From Gentiana macrophylla (taxonomy: Eukaryota; Streptophyta; Magnoliopsida; Gentianales; Gentianaceae), in contig CM047810.1 of the NCBI GenBank assembly GCA_026214975.1, positions 95,310,316 through 95,374,315 on the forward strand: a DNA stretch of 64,000 nucleotides, given 5' to 3'. Both the position numbers and the translations under genes were made by a program. This document shows, one piece after another, positions 21,681 to 32,915 of the stretch. Positions within the stretch are counted from its first letter, which is position 1, and each line of letters opens with the position of its first letter. The notes beneath the pieces were generated by a model. That model saw only the letters and a list, made by a program, of their open reading frames with translations. It did no database searches and was not told the DNA's origin.

Positions 21681-23790
21681 AACTTTTATAAAATTTGCAG
21701 CGGAAACCTTTATTAATCTTGCAAAACGAGTTAGTAAATAACTCTTGAAAATAAAAATAAAAGACAGAGCAAAAATAATAAGTCAATTTTAAAAGTTATA
21801 TAGTGCACGAGCATTAAGGAAAAACATGTCGAGTTTATTTTACAAGCACCAGCTTTGGCCGAGCCGATGAGTCAAGTACCGCCCAAACACCATATTTACC
21901 AATTGGATTTCAACCACACTCCACGAAAACTAGCCATGCCTGACAACTCCAGCCGATTGTCAGGGAAAAGAATCAACCTTCACCGTGCAAACCTCCTACA
22001 CGGCTCCAGCCAACCCTATCCATGCCCTAGGACCCACGCACCAACCGTCAGCCCTTGCTTTCCCGGCTGTAGCATGAATCTTCGGGGAAAATGTACCGTC
22101 CCCACTCTTACGAGTGAGCACTCTAGCTACTGTCGGTAAGATTTGAGTCAAGAGGCCCGAGACCGGTGACTAATTTATTCTCTGAGAGCGATAACTCTAA
22201 TCCCCATAACCACTGGAGCTTTGACACTTTCGTGCCCGCGAAGCGAGCGGCGAGCAAATATTATCCGTCAATTCCAAGTATCGAGTTTATTTATTTATAA
22301 AAAATGTGCACTAATTTCAAATCAAGTCGTTTAATTTTAAAGAAATCGTTTGAAAATGACTTAGAGTTTAAAAGTTCATTCGATATATATACACAAAATA
22401 TTTGAAAATAATAGAAAACACACTTTTGGCTTTATATCAAAATAAAAGACTCACACTCTCCAAGTTTTCACTACTCTCAGCATGCGGTTAAATATTCCAT
22501 CATGGTATAATCCGAGCAATAGCTTCAATAACTTGAATAAATTACCCATCGGTACATTCTCTTTTTCTTTGATATCCATTCCCTTATATAGATCCAAATT
22601 AATAGTATTTTGATAGAACCATTGAGATACAATTCGGTATTTTTTTTCTTATTAGAATCTTTTGGTCCGAACCATTTTCCAAATGCCTAGTCTTCTGAAA
22701 CTTGTGAGATCCAGCTTGACATCAAATTACCAAACACCACTTTGATTATTTCAACAAAGGAATGTCGAGTTTGAGTCTATATGTACAGTAAACTTGCCGA
22801 AAAAGAAAGTGTCGATGGAAAGAAGGCAGAAGGTGGAAGGGTGTTACCGACATAAGGCGAGGTTAATGGCGATTCGTTAACAAAAATGCTACATGATTTC
22901 TTCTATACGTACTGCTGGAGGTTATGACGGATGGTACAACATGATACGGCACTGTTCGGAAGCTTATGGAGAAGGAATCACTTTGGATTTATTCATGGCT
23001 GTTGTGGGATAAACATCTATATGATGATAAGAGGGTAAAAGTTTAGCATGGTGGGTACTTGGGTTAGTGATAGAGGATCTTCTCACAAGGATTCTTATCA
23101 ACAAATATATTTTGAGGGGATAGATTTGCTATGGATTTCTATGCTATGTGCCAGTTGTGGCTATGGCAGGCAGCTGGAGGATATATAGCTCTTTTATAGT
23201 GATGAATAACAACTATGATTAATTCGGTAATGGACAATGATATGATAACACTTGAAACGAAAAAAAAAAAGACAATAAAAATTACCTTTACTATCCTAAC
23301 GTATTCAAAATTGAAGATTAGGCAGTTATTGAAAAGTTAAATGTATTCTTATTAATTTATCTTTCATGATAAAAAATAAAAATAAAATAATAAATAATTA
23401 TAACAATTTATTCATCTCATGTTTAAATCACACCAGAACTTCTAACGGGTGTAACCCTTGACAATAATTATTACCTAAAACAAAACACGTAATTTGGTGG
23501 AAGAAAAATTAGCAACAAAAATCTTAAAGTTAATTAATCCTCTCCATTTAGATTTCTACCATTTTTTTTTAATAATAATAATATCACATTTAGTATAAAA
23601 CAAAAATGGCACAACGAAATCATTTCTACCTTGAAAATATTCTAAACTTTTCATAGCTTAATCAATACTATAACATATATCACTAGATCTTAATAGTTGA
23701 AATAAAAAGAAAAATTTATCTCGACAGTTACTTAAAAAAAATGTCTACAAAGCCCTTTACAAACATAATGACGAAAATTGGGGTGTTACA
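21231..23790 (-). mobile_element. Solo LTR nested in element T
   Basis: A 2560-bp unit with TGTAATACCC..GGGTGTTACA ends and the duplication CATGG on both sides (21226-21230, 23791-23795). The minus strand begins TGTAACACCCCAATTTT, the usual start of chromovirus-type gypsy LTRs, so minus orientation is likely. No coding domain is seen. It contains the TA microsatellite at 21616-21677. As no internal retrotransposon region accompanies it, LTR-LTR recombination is the simplest origin. Confidence 0.8.
21616..21677. repeat. (TA)n microsatellite
   Basis: About 30 TA units with one G interruption near 21626. A minus-strand frame with a Tyr-Ile run over it is a shadow. Confidence 0.95.
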
Positions 23791-23869
23791 CATGGAGTAA
23801 AGTTGTAGGTGACCTGTTGTGTCGTTTTGCCGAGACGGCTGTTTGTAGAGCGATAGAAGATTCTACTAG

Positions 23870-24015
23870 GTGCGAGCAGAAATATGATGACGAGCTGGAG
23901 TCGGGCTTATAGAATTCGCTCGAGGCAAACTCCAAATATGATGCCGAGCTGAGGTCGGGCTTATAGAATTCGCTCGAGGGCAAACTCTAAATATGATGCC
24001 GAGCTGAGGTCGGGC
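23870..24015 (+). repeat. Tandem repeat, about 63-bp unit
   Basis: Nearly three units containing 'atatgatg.cgagctg', 'gtcgggcttatagaattcgc' and 'tcgagg.caaactc', inside element T. Confidence 0.8.
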
Positions 24016-24235
24016 TTAGAGTGCCTATACTGTTTACCGCGCTTAGAGTGCCGATACTGTTTATCGGGTTTGAAGCGGTGTTGGTGAAAACCACGGCTAT
24101 GTCTTCTTGCGCATTGGAACAGACGAGCTTAATCGCCGATAATGTTCTATCGGGCTTGAATCGGTGTTTGTATCGCGTAGCGAAATTACGATTATATCTT
24201 TGTGCATTGCGTGAAACGAGCTTAACGCTTGCCGC

Positions 24236-24735
24236 GTAAATCGGACTTAGAGCTTGCCCGTAAATCGGACTTAGAGAGCTCGCGAGGAGAGTCGGACTTA
24301 GAGCTTGCCCGCGTAAATCGGACTTAGAGCTCGCCGAGAGAGGTTGGACTTAGAGCTCGCCGAGAGAGGTCGGACTTAGAGCTTGCCGGCGTAAATCGGA
24401 CTTAGAGCTTGCGAGGCGGAGGTCGGACTTAGAGCTTGCCGGCGTAAATCGGACTTAGAGTTGGCGAGAGAGGTTGGACTTAGAGCTTGCCGACATAAAT
24501 CAGACTTAGAGCTCGCCGAGAGAGGTCGGACTTAGAGCTTGCCGACAGAAATCGGACTTAGAGCTTGCCGAGAGAGGTCGGACATAGAGCTTGCGCATGT
24601 AAATCGGACTTAGAGCTCGCCGAGAGAGGTCGGACTTAAAGCTTGCCGACAGAAATCGGACTTAGAGCTTGCCGACAGAAATTGGACTTAGAGCTGGCCG
24701 AGAGAGGTCGGACTTATAGCTTGCCGACAGAAATA
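24236..24735 (+). repeat. 26-bp tandem array with 52-bp higher order
   Basis: About 19 head-to-tail units around CGGACTTAGAGCTYGCC. Units ending 'gacagaaat' or 'gcgtaaat' alternate with units ending 'gagagaggt', giving a 52-bp period. The core GAGGTCGGACTTAGAG also occurs near the end of both LTRs (near 21033 and 25812), so the array may have grown from LTR sequence. 24741-25170 after it is non-coding. Confidence 0.88.
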
Positions 24736-25170
24736 CTCAACATAGGCGGTGCCGGCCGGTGAAGCCTCAAACAGAATCCGACGGAGCTCAGGCGATGTAA
24801 CCCCAAATGGTCTCAAACAACACAAGTAGAGGCAATCCCCTTGACACGTAAAAAGCTGAGTTGATAAAACACGTATGCCAACCTGGAAATTATGAAGGAC
24901 TCATGTGCGAGTTTTGAAGATTACGTTGAAGGTGTTTTTCAAGTTGAGATGATTTTGATGGAAAAAAGAGTAATGATCCGTAAAACCAGTGATCCTTGCA
25001 CCGAGATTCTTCGCTAAGAGAGTGAAAACAAAGATTTCTAGGCTTTAAAACCCAAAAATCAAAGCTTTTATTGATTTTGAAGTTGAAGATGGAGGAAAGA
25101 CCTCGCCGGAGACGCCGTGAAAACGGATTTCGCGGTGGTGCGGACTACCGGAGTAGGCTTTTCTTGATGA

Positions 25171-25192
25171 TGTTCCCGGTAACGGAGCCAAC
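25171..25192 (-). promoter_or_regulatory. Element T primer-binding site
   Basis: Read on the minus strand directly after the 5' LTR end: TTGGCTCCGTTACCGGGAA. It resembles the TGGCGCCGTTGCCGGGGA site used by Athila/TAT gypsy elements, with three differences. Confidence 0.7.
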
Positions 25193-25965
25193 TGATGTTG
25201 TCAGAAATATCAGGTTTGCGGTATATGGATTTTGAGGTGGATATCTAGCTGATTGCGTGTGATTTCTCCGGTGAGAGGCGGCGGAGCTCAAGAAAAAGAT
25301 GGAGCTTTTGTGGAGTAAGAGGAGGAGGATGGTGTTTTGGATTATTAGCTGTGCCTGAAAGGTGGTACGTCCCCTCCGTAAAGGATCAAGCCAATACGTA
25401 GTTCTCAGGAGAAAAAATCCAGAGAGTTGTAATGGAGGTGAAGGCGATACTTATAGAGGCATGAAGCTGACAGCTGGCAGAGAGCAGGGCAGCTGGCAGA
25501 CTGCGAGCCTAGAGGGCTGAAAGTCCTTGGTGGACAGAGAGTCGCGGCGGACTCGGGAAGACCGCGACGGGCAGAGAGTCCCGGCGAACTCGGAGAGTCC
25601 TAGCGGACAGAGAGTCCTAGAGGACAGAGAGAGACCACGATAGGCAGAGAGAGGCCACGATGGACAAAGAGTCCTAGCGGCTAGAGAGTCCAGGTGGACT
25701 CGGAGCGGCCCCTGGCGGGCAGAGAGTCCAGGCGGACTCGGAGCGCCGACTGAGGTCGGACTCGGAGCGGCCCCTGGTAGGCAGAGAGTCCAGGCGTACT
25801 CGGAGCGCCGACTGAGGTCAGACTTAGAGGAACCTTGTTGCCAAGCTATGTTGAAGGATGGCGAGCCGGAGGGGCGAGCAGGTCGGGGCCCCCAGTGCTT
25901 AGTATCGAGCTAGTTGTTAGCCGCTCTATTCCGTTACCTTGGCCAATGTTGATTTTGGTATATCA
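25193..25965 (-). repeat. Element T 5' LTR
   Basis: Same ends as the left LTR and high similarity, but a different number and order of 'gagagtcc' units (25530-25830), showing array slippage since insertion. Confidence 0.88.
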
Positions 25966-25970
25966 GAACC

Positions 25971-26808
25971 ATTTGTAGTTTTGGGATACTTATATGAATT
26001 TGAACATACAGGTTGGTGTGCGAGAAAATGCGTTGTAGAAAGAAGCTGAATTGACCTTATAATTAGTTGAAAAATGTGTGACAATGTGAGAAGCAATTTG
26101 GAAACCAACCCGGTGTGCACCCAGGTGATGCCGGCGTGCGCCCGGCCTCTCGGTTGGATGAAAAAATCTTGGGCAGGAGCCCTAGGCATGTGCTCTCCTT
26201 GGCCTAAGTGTGCGCCCGAGAGCTTTGAAAAGGGTGCAGAGTGTGAACAGAAAGGGCAGGCGTGCGCCCGACCCTTTCGTTTGTCCCTTTCTGCTTTTTT
26301 TGAGTTAGAGTTAATTGTTATGTTGTTTGTTAATTTATCCTTTTGGGATAATAACTGGTATTTGGCAATGTCTAACATCGGTTTCTGGTAGCCTCGGCTC
26401 AACACCACAATTGAGGCCCTCTACGGGGAGAAGGAGGGAGCACCGGAAGGTGACTGTTTAGGCCTTGGGGATATTGACTTAGTAGTCAATATTTTTACAA
26501 CTTGCTAGGTAATTTAATCAGATTTTCTAGGACTAGAAGTCCTTATGAAGCCTTTTTATGTGGATGAATCAGATGGTTAGATTAAATTCGTAATAAACAT
26601 ATGTGATGTGTCTGAAAGCTAAAACACTTTGATCATTAGTGAGACACATTTTCTCTTCGCAACATGAAACATTACACCTCCACTTGGTTTGATGCCAAAT
26701 GACTCGTGTAATCTTCCTCACGGATCTGTCCGTGCCATAGGAGGTGCTGAATGTGGTGTGGTGCGGTGTTAACCATACGTAGTGTCCTTTGATCGTAGTG
26801 TAACAAAC
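25971..26808 (+). mobile_element. R-family LTR, copy R3, left part
   Basis: 26090-26300 repeats the GC-rich block of R2 (14995-15180), including GGCGTGCGCCC-type motifs, and 26330-26800 aligns with 15240-15710. The 5' border is unclear; it lies before 20407, because element T is inserted in R3. El2 interrupts it at 26808, where CAAAC (26804-26808) is the target duplication. Confidence 0.7.
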
Positions 26809-27259
26809 TGAAGAGAGTTTGAGAATGTGATAAACACAAGAGTAAACTTCAACTTAGTTTATTCATTGATATGAGAGGTGTATAAATAGATACAATTGAG
26901 AGAGACTAGCAAGCTAGCTTGGCGGCCACTTGAGTATGTAGATGTGGGCGGCAAGCATGCAAAAGTAAAAGTAAAAGCTATGTCTACATGACATAAAGTA
27001 AACTAGAGTTTGACATATTAATTGTTTATTTGTGATAACAATTAATATGTCTATTTTTATAAAGTAAACTAGAGTTTGACATATTAATTATTTATATGTA
27101 TCACAATTAATATGTCTTTTACAATTAAATAAAGTGTACAAAATATATCTCAGACGAACTCCACGAGAATTTGCTTTGGGCACCTCTTTGAACTTCAATG
27201 ATCTCTTCAAGTAATCTTTGTAATATGTCCGCTAAAGTAATCTTTGTAATATTTCCACC
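26809..27259 (-). repeat. El2 3' LTR
   Basis: Ends match the right LTR except for the first base on the minus strand (GGTGG instead of TGTGG). It has an extra short duplication near 27205-27245 ('aagtaatctttgtaatat'). Confidence 0.9.
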
Positions 27260-27271
27260 CCCTCCTCAAGA
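27260..27271 (-). promoter_or_regulatory. El2 polypurine tract
   Basis: Minus-strand 'cttgaggagggg' immediately before the 3' LTR, equivalent to the El1 tract. Confidence 0.75.
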
Positions 27272-27354
27272 GGGTGTATATGTTGATGCGACCAAGTTTG
27301 CTACTAAATCTCTTGAACATAAGAGGTGGAATAGCCTTGGTAAGAATATCGACA

Positions 27355-27824
27355 TTACGATCTGTGAGGAACATCACCGGAGTTGAATAATCTTGGCATC
27401 AATCTTTTCCTTGAGAAAGTGTCATCGTCAATGTCCACATGCTTGGTTTTATCATGATGGGCGGGATCTTTGACCATGCATAAGGTTGAATTATTATCAC
27501 AAAGCGAGAGTGTGATAGGTTCTTTGAGGAGGTTCTTTGAAGTTCGATCGGTACACTTTTTAGCCATGAGCTTCACAAATGCCAAGTACAAGTGCCCTGA
27601 GTTCGACCTTCGGCCTTTCGCCGTGACCTGATGAGGTTGTTTCTTGCTTCTCCAAGTAACCTGGTTCCCCATACATATGAGCAATAGCTGTGGTAGATCG
27701 TCTCATCAATGTGACATCCAGCCCAATCGGCATCGGTGTAGACCATGATTGATCTATCGGTAGACTTGGTGAAGTGCAGGCCTTGGCCAGGAGTGGACTT
27801 TAAATATCTCAGTATCCTATTCAC
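27355..27824 (-). pseudogene. El2 RNase H
   Basis: Two overlapping minus-strand frames carry the copia RNase H domain: 27573-27824 with LRYLKSTPGQGLHF and YTDADWAGC, and 27355-27684 with LCDNNSTLCMVKDPAHHDKTKH. A frameshift between them, and another near 27415 within the last helix (HVDIDDDTFSRKR), break the protein. Confidence 0.87.
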
Positions 27825-27922
27825 AGCATCCCAATGTTGCTCAAGAGGCGTGCATGAACTGGCGACCTGACTAACCCCATATGCAATATCAGGCCTTGTG
27901 TGAGAAAGGTAGATGAGTTTAC

Positions 27923-28850
27923 CTACAAGCCTTTGATATTGTTCTTTTCGACAAACAATGTCACCATGCGAAGAGGGTGTTCTTGGGGTCTACTGGGGAT
28001 ACAAGCAGAGTTTGCATCCCAAAGCATGCCGATTTCTTCAGCGAGATCCAGTACATACTTCCTTTGAGAGCCCGAAATGCCTTTCTTGTTTCTAGCTATT
28101 TCCATACCAAGAAAGTATTTTAGGGAGCCCGGATCTTTAACTTGGAATACCTTTGCAGTAGAGTCTTCAAATGTTGGATCTCGGTAGAGTCATCTCGAGT
28201 AAGGATGATATCATCCACATATACAATAAGAATAGACCTTCTGCGGTGGGTTGTCTTGATAAACATAGTGTGATCGAGTTGCATTGATGATATCCAGACT
28301 TTAACCACAGTAGTGAGTTTTCCAAACCAGGCTCTAGGGGATTGCTTCAGGCCATATAGAGATTTCCTGAGTTTGCATACCTTGCCTTGAGTGTGGGGAT
28401 TGACAAAACCAGGAGGTACATTCATGTAGACTTCCTCAGTAAGGTCACCATTGAGAAAAGCATTTTTGATATCCAATTGGTAAAGAGGCCAGTCAAGTTG
28501 GACAGCTAGAGAAATCAGTACCCTGACAGTGTTAAGCTTTGCTACTGGTGCAAAAGTTTCTGTATAGTCAATGCCATAAGTTTGAGTGAACCTCTAGCCA
28601 CCAATCTGGCTTTATACTTGTCAATAGTACCATCAGCATTGTATTTTATGGTGAATAACCATCTACAGCTGACTGTCTTCTTGCCTTTGGGGAGAGTTGT
28701 GAGGTCCCAAGTATGATTATCCAGGAGTGCAGTCATCTCTGTTTTAACAGCAGCCTTCCACTTATCATTTTGAAGGGCCTCCTGAATATTTTTAGGAATA
28801 GAGTGAGAGTCCAGGTCCTGTGTAAACATAGCAAATACAGGAGACAACTG
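27923..28850 (-). pseudogene. El2 reverse transcriptase
   Basis: 28542-28847 holds the N-terminal part with WDLTTLPKGKK and YKARLVARG. 28120-28476 holds MDIKNAFLNGDLTEEVYM, LYGLKQSPRAW and the active-site YVDDIILTRDD. 27923-28105 holds MEIARNKKGISGSQRKYVLD. Two frameshifts separate the pieces. The catalytic aspartates are present, so decay is recent. Confidence 0.92.
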
Positions 28851-29108
28851 GTCATAAGATAAATAAGTCTGAATAGAATGATCAGTGCATGATCTTTTCC
28901 CTTTCCTTAGAGCAATTGGTCTGTCATCAATGTCGGCAGAGGTCTGTGGTGGTTCAAGCGATCTCTACGAGTCGATGAGGGTGTTGAGGCTCAGCAGGCT
29001 CAGGTTCAGCAGGCTCTGGGTCAGTAGGGTGCTGAGGTCCAGTGAGCTCTCAGGTCGATGGTAAGTCTTGAGGTTCGATCTCTTTGAGTCTCGATGAGTT
29101 CTTTGAGG

Positions 29109-30058
29109 TTAAGAGTTTGTTGAGGAACAGTTTAGATCAATTTCAATTAGATGTCCATCAGTGACTGCTTCAGTAGACTTGCTGTAGTAGGGAGTCCTTT
29201 CAAAGAATTTTACATCCATAGAGTTGTAAAATTTCTTTTCAGTAGGTGAATAGCATTTGTAACCTTTCCTGTCCTTAGCATACCCTAGGAAAATGCACTT
29301 GTGAGCTTTGGGATCAAGTTTGCTTCTGTGTTGGGCATGGATATAAACAAACACAGTACAACCAAAGATTTTTGGAGGCAATTGGGCAATAAGATGAGGC
29401 GGGAGTGTGTGGTCAGCAGAGGTTTGGATAGGAGTCTTGAAACCTAACACTCTGCTTGGAAGCCTGTTGATTAAGTATGTGGCAGTCAATATAGCTTCAC
29501 CCCACATATATTTTGGAACATTTGTAGTGAACATGATTGATCTGGCCATTTCCAGCAGGTGCCTATTCTTTCTCTCAGCAACCCCATTTTGCTGAGGTGT
29601 CTCAACACAACTACTGATATGGACAATTCCCTTATTCATCAAGAAATTACTGAGATTAGACTCATAATATTCAAGAGCATTGTCAGTATTCAAAATTTTA
29701 ATCTTAATGTCAAGCGAGTAGAGACCATGTTGTAAAACTCTTGAAAGATGGATCCAACTTGATTTATCCTTCATTAAAAATAACCAAGTGATTCTTAGGT
29801 GTGGTCATCTATGAAGGTTACAAACCACCTCTTTACTGTTATACTTTTCACCCTCGAGGTCCCCATACATTTCTTGTGAATTAAGGTGAAAGGTGTGGAT
29901 GGGAAGTGAGGTAATTTAGTATACACAGATTTGGTGAGTTTGGCAAATTGACAAATATCACATTGAAGATCATTAAGATTACATCCTTTAAACAATTGCG
30001 GAATTAAAGACTTTAAATAACCAAAACTTGGATGTCTTAGTCTATAATGCCATAACAT
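29109..30058 (-). pseudogene. El2 integrase with GAG-pre-integrase segment
   Basis: 29795-30058 has LWHYRLRHPSFGYLKS, CDICQFAKLTKS and FIDDHT, with HSDVWGP altered to HKKCMGT, removing a catalytic Asp. 29109-29774 continues with LNTDNALEYYES, the catalytic-Glu region TPQQNGVAERKNRHLLEM and YMWGEAILTATYLINRLPS, ending in the integrase C-terminal linker. It would catalyse cDNA integration. The frame break lies near 29780. 28851-29108 is a degenerate Pro/Gln-type linker. Confidence 0.92.
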
Positions 30059-30601
30059 GATATTGTCTAGGTTTTGAGTGCAGGTTACGAGGCGATCAGT
30101 CTTGATCTTTGTCTTGGCGCAGGTTGATCACAAGCTTGATCTGAAAGGTGGTTTAGCTTGACCAATCACTTCTGTGAAGAAAGATCTGGAATGTGCACCG
30201 ATCCTTATCAAAAACAACGATCCAATTCGAGATCTTTAGTGAGTTTCTTGTGAGATATAAGGTTACAATCTAACTTTGGAACAAATAAGACCCCTTGTAG
30301 ATATATCTCGATTAGTAAGTTTAACCTTCCCAACACCTTTTGCATAAGCAGAACCATCAATAGATTTTAATTGCGTGAATTTGGGTGCATGGCATATAGT
30401 GGGTAATGAGGTTTTTATTACGGTCATGTGGGAAGAAGCCCAGAATCAACAATCCAAGTCTCATTACTAAGAGGTGAGCAGAATATACATGTTTTAGCAT
30501 GAGTGGCCATTTCAGTAGAGGAGCTACCTTCACGATCTTTGAGCAATAAAGGCTTTAAAGGCAAAGAAACCGAGCATTCGGATGGTTTGTCATTCTCTAA
30601 A
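30059..30601 (-). pseudogene. El2 protease region (degenerate)
   Basis: The catalytic region reads WIVDSGLLP-like near 30440-30465 on the minus strand before frameshifts; homologous to El1 11165-11480. No continuous frame remains. Confidence 0.6.
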
Positions 30602-31472
30602 TCACTTTGGCAAGTCCGCCTTGATTTTCCCTGGTTGGTTTTGAGGTTTTAGAGGATTAGGCTTTCCATGAAGCTTCCAGCAATTGTCCTTGGTGTGATT
30701 TGTGCGTTTGCGGTGATCACAGAACAACCTTCCAGCTTTTCTCAAAGAAGGCTTCTGTAAGTCCCAAGTAACCTCAAAGTGATCTTCCCGACATTCAAAG
30801 AGGCGTACCTTGATAGGGTTATCGGGCAAAGTGTTCAAGAACATGACTTTCCTCCTGCTTTCTTCATGTTTGACCTCAGCAAACATGGATTTGAGATTTG
30901 GGAGAGGTTTTGTGGCAAGAATTCTCCCTCTAACATCATCAAGAGTAGGATTCAGTCCAGTGAGGAACTTGAATACTCTCTTCTTTTCTATGATGTCTTT
31001 ATATATAGCAAACATCCCGACATCATTCCAGTGTGAGTTTCCAACATATCTAGGTGTTGCCATGCCTTAGATAGTTGATTGAAATATTGAGATTCTGAGA
31101 CATATCTCCTTGTCTGCAGTTTTGAATCTGAGCTTCGAGTTCATAGACTTCAGATGTATTGTCCTTTTTTGAGTAAAGGTCTCTGGCATTATCCCAGATT
31201 TCCTTAGCAGTGTCATACATCATGAAGTTCTCACTGATCTCTTTTGTCATAGACCTCGTGAGGATGGTCATGACTTGGTTATTTTCTGTGTCCCATGCTT
31301 CAAACTTGGGGTCGGGCCAAAGTGAGGCGAGTTTGGAACCCTGTGGATATCCCATCATGCCCTGGCCGGAGATATACATTTTCATAGACCTTGACCATAG
31401 CAAGTAATTGTTACCATCAAGTTTATGATTTGTAAAAGAAGAGTGTTCGATTATCCGGTCTGCTTGAGGCAT
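30602..31472 (-). pseudogene. El2 gag
   Basis: 31050-31472 is a 140-codon frame with HKLDGNNYLLWSRSMKMY and TRSMTKEISENFMMYD (UBN2-like copia gag). 30602-31063 continues with FLTGLNPTLDDVRGRILAT and the zinc-knuckle segment CDHRKRTNHTKDNCW, in which the expected second Cys of CX2CX4HX4C is Arg. The two frames overlap at 31050-31063, so one frameshift splits gag. The N-terminus reads MPQADRIIEHSSF. Confidence 0.9.
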
Positions 31473-31570
31473 TTGTGAGTCTCTTGAGGAAGATGAAACT
31501 TCGAGATAATGTTGACATTTTTTACGAAAAGAACCGAGTTTTGCAAATGGATTTTAGAACTCGATGAAGG

Positions 31571-31583
31571 CGCTCCGATACCA
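31571..31583 (-). promoter_or_regulatory. El2 primer-binding site
   Basis: Minus-strand TGGTATCGGAGCG directly after the 5' LTR; one difference from TGGTATCAGAGC. Confidence 0.87.
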
Positions 31584-32001
31584 TGAAGAGAGTTTGAGAA
31601 TGTGATAAACACAAGAGTAAACTTCAACTTAGTTTATTCATTGATATGAGAGGTGTATAAATAGATACAATTGAGAGAGACTAGCAAGCTAGCTTGGGCG
31701 GCCACTTGAGTATGTAGATGTGGGCGGCAAGCATGCAAAAGTAAAAGTAAAAGCTATGTCTATGACATAAAGTAAACTAGAGTTTGACATATTAATTGTT
31801 TATTTGTGATAACAATTAATATGTCTATGACATAAAGTAAACTAGAGTTTGACATATTAATTGTTTATATGTATCACAATTAATATGTCTTTTACAATTA
31901 AATAAAGTGTACAAAATATCTCAGACGAACTCCACGAGGTCTTTGGGCACCTCTTTGAACTTCAATGATCTATTTGAAATAATCTTTGTAATATTTCCAC
32001 A
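31584..32001 (-). repeat. El2 5' LTR
   Basis: TG..CA ends and TATA-like 'ctatttatacac' on the minus strand. Two copies of the 'gacatattaattg...caattaatatgtc' hairpin block. Confidence 0.92.
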
Positions 32002-32692
32002 CAAACTTACTTGAGCAATTTTATACTAAATGAGCTAGTAGAAGGTGAGTGAGCTCTTATGTTGCAACCTACTTGGTAGCATTTGTAGAATTTATTCATG
32101 TTATATATGTGTTATTTATTTGTATCCGATTCTTCTACCCATTACTAAGTATGTAGTACTTACCCCTTATTTTTATTCCCACCCTGAGAAGGTGAATGGC
32201 GGGATGTTGGTTACGGTTATGACGATGGTAATGATGGAGCTGATGTTTGAGCTCGGAATTTAAGATGATGCAAGCTATTTACATTTTATGCATTTTAATA
32301 TTGTTTTGAGTGACAAACATTCAGATGTTTGAGAGTTTAGACTTTTACCATTTCCGTTTCATTTGGAATTGTAATAGTTTGAACAACATTTATTTCGTTG
32401 TTTCTGTCTTGTGGTTTCTCTTCGACATGGAGTGGAACTAGTGATCCGTTTTGTGTATTTTGACATTCCCGAGTCGTTTCTTTAGTTTAATTTCCGCTTT
32501 ACTCTGATTATATTGTACACGAGGATTACGTATATATTTCTTTTATTATTTAAAAAAAAATACGCGCGCCAGATATTTTTTCAGATAAGGTCTCGGTGTC
32601 CGGGAACGGGCGGTCACTCAAGAGCTTATACGGCGGGGTTCCAATCGGAGAGAAGCGGCGCCGTCACCAGAGCTTTTGGAGAAGGGGGAGTA
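32002..32692 (+). mobile_element. R-family LTR, copy R3, right part
   Basis: Resumes with CAAAC and aligns with R2 15706-16330. The LTR end is recognisable near 32618 (CCGGGAACGGGCGGTCAC). It is followed by 'agagcttatacggcgggg' and the 'agaagcggcgccgtcacc...gggggagta' block shared with R2. El5 begins at 32693. Confidence 0.7.
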
Positions 32693-32915
32693 TGATGAAC
32701 TTTGTAGAATTACAAACATAAAACAAAATGCGGAATTTATATTGATGAACTGAAAATTACAAGTTGTATACAATGTAGCTGATCATGGGGTATTTATAAC
32801 TTCATACAGCTCATGTATCAGTTATAAGTAAGTTACAAGTGGTTACAACAAACTATAAATGAATAACCGCTTTCTACATTACACTTCTCTAGATTACTCA
32901 GCATGCTGTTGTGAC
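32693..32915 (-). repeat. El5 3' LTR, outer part
   Basis: Begins TGATGAACTTTG on the + strand next to 'gagta' and is interrupted by El4 after GTGAC (32911-32915). Its continuation is 42602-42696, giving an LTR of about 318 bp. Confidence 0.75.

Larger units (their letters stand above)
20407..25965 (-). mobile_element. Non-autonomous gypsy-type LTR element T
   Basis: LTRs at 20407-21182 and 25193-25965 (TGATGTTG..GGTATATCA on the + strand) are flanked by the duplication GAACC (20402-20406, 25966-25970). The minus-strand primer-binding site and the purine tract before the left LTR give the orientation. Without the nested solo LTR (21231-23790) the element is about 3.0 kb with about 1.4 kb of internal DNA and no gag or pol, so it depended on another element. 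The U5-like 'gatcaagccaatgcgtagttc' block (20598, 25385) is typical of TAT/Ogre-type gypsy leaders; that assignment is inference. Confidence 0.88.
26809..32001 (-). mobile_element. Copia-type LTR retrotransposon El2 (5193 bp)
   Basis: LTRs at 26809-27259 and 31584-32001, duplication CAAAC on both sides (26804-26808, 32002-32006), primer-binding site next to the right LTR and purine tract next to the left, all on the minus strand. Proteins and LTR ends show it is the same family as El1, in inverted orientation about 12 kb away. U3 contains a longer hairpin, GACATATTAATTGTT/AACAATTAATATGTC, with a duplicated hairpin block. Coding regions are better preserved than in El1 but still frameshifted. 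Confidence 0.93.

Noticed and set aside
21571..21786. ORF with a long Tyr-Ile run
   Set aside because: It is translated (TA)n microsatellite.
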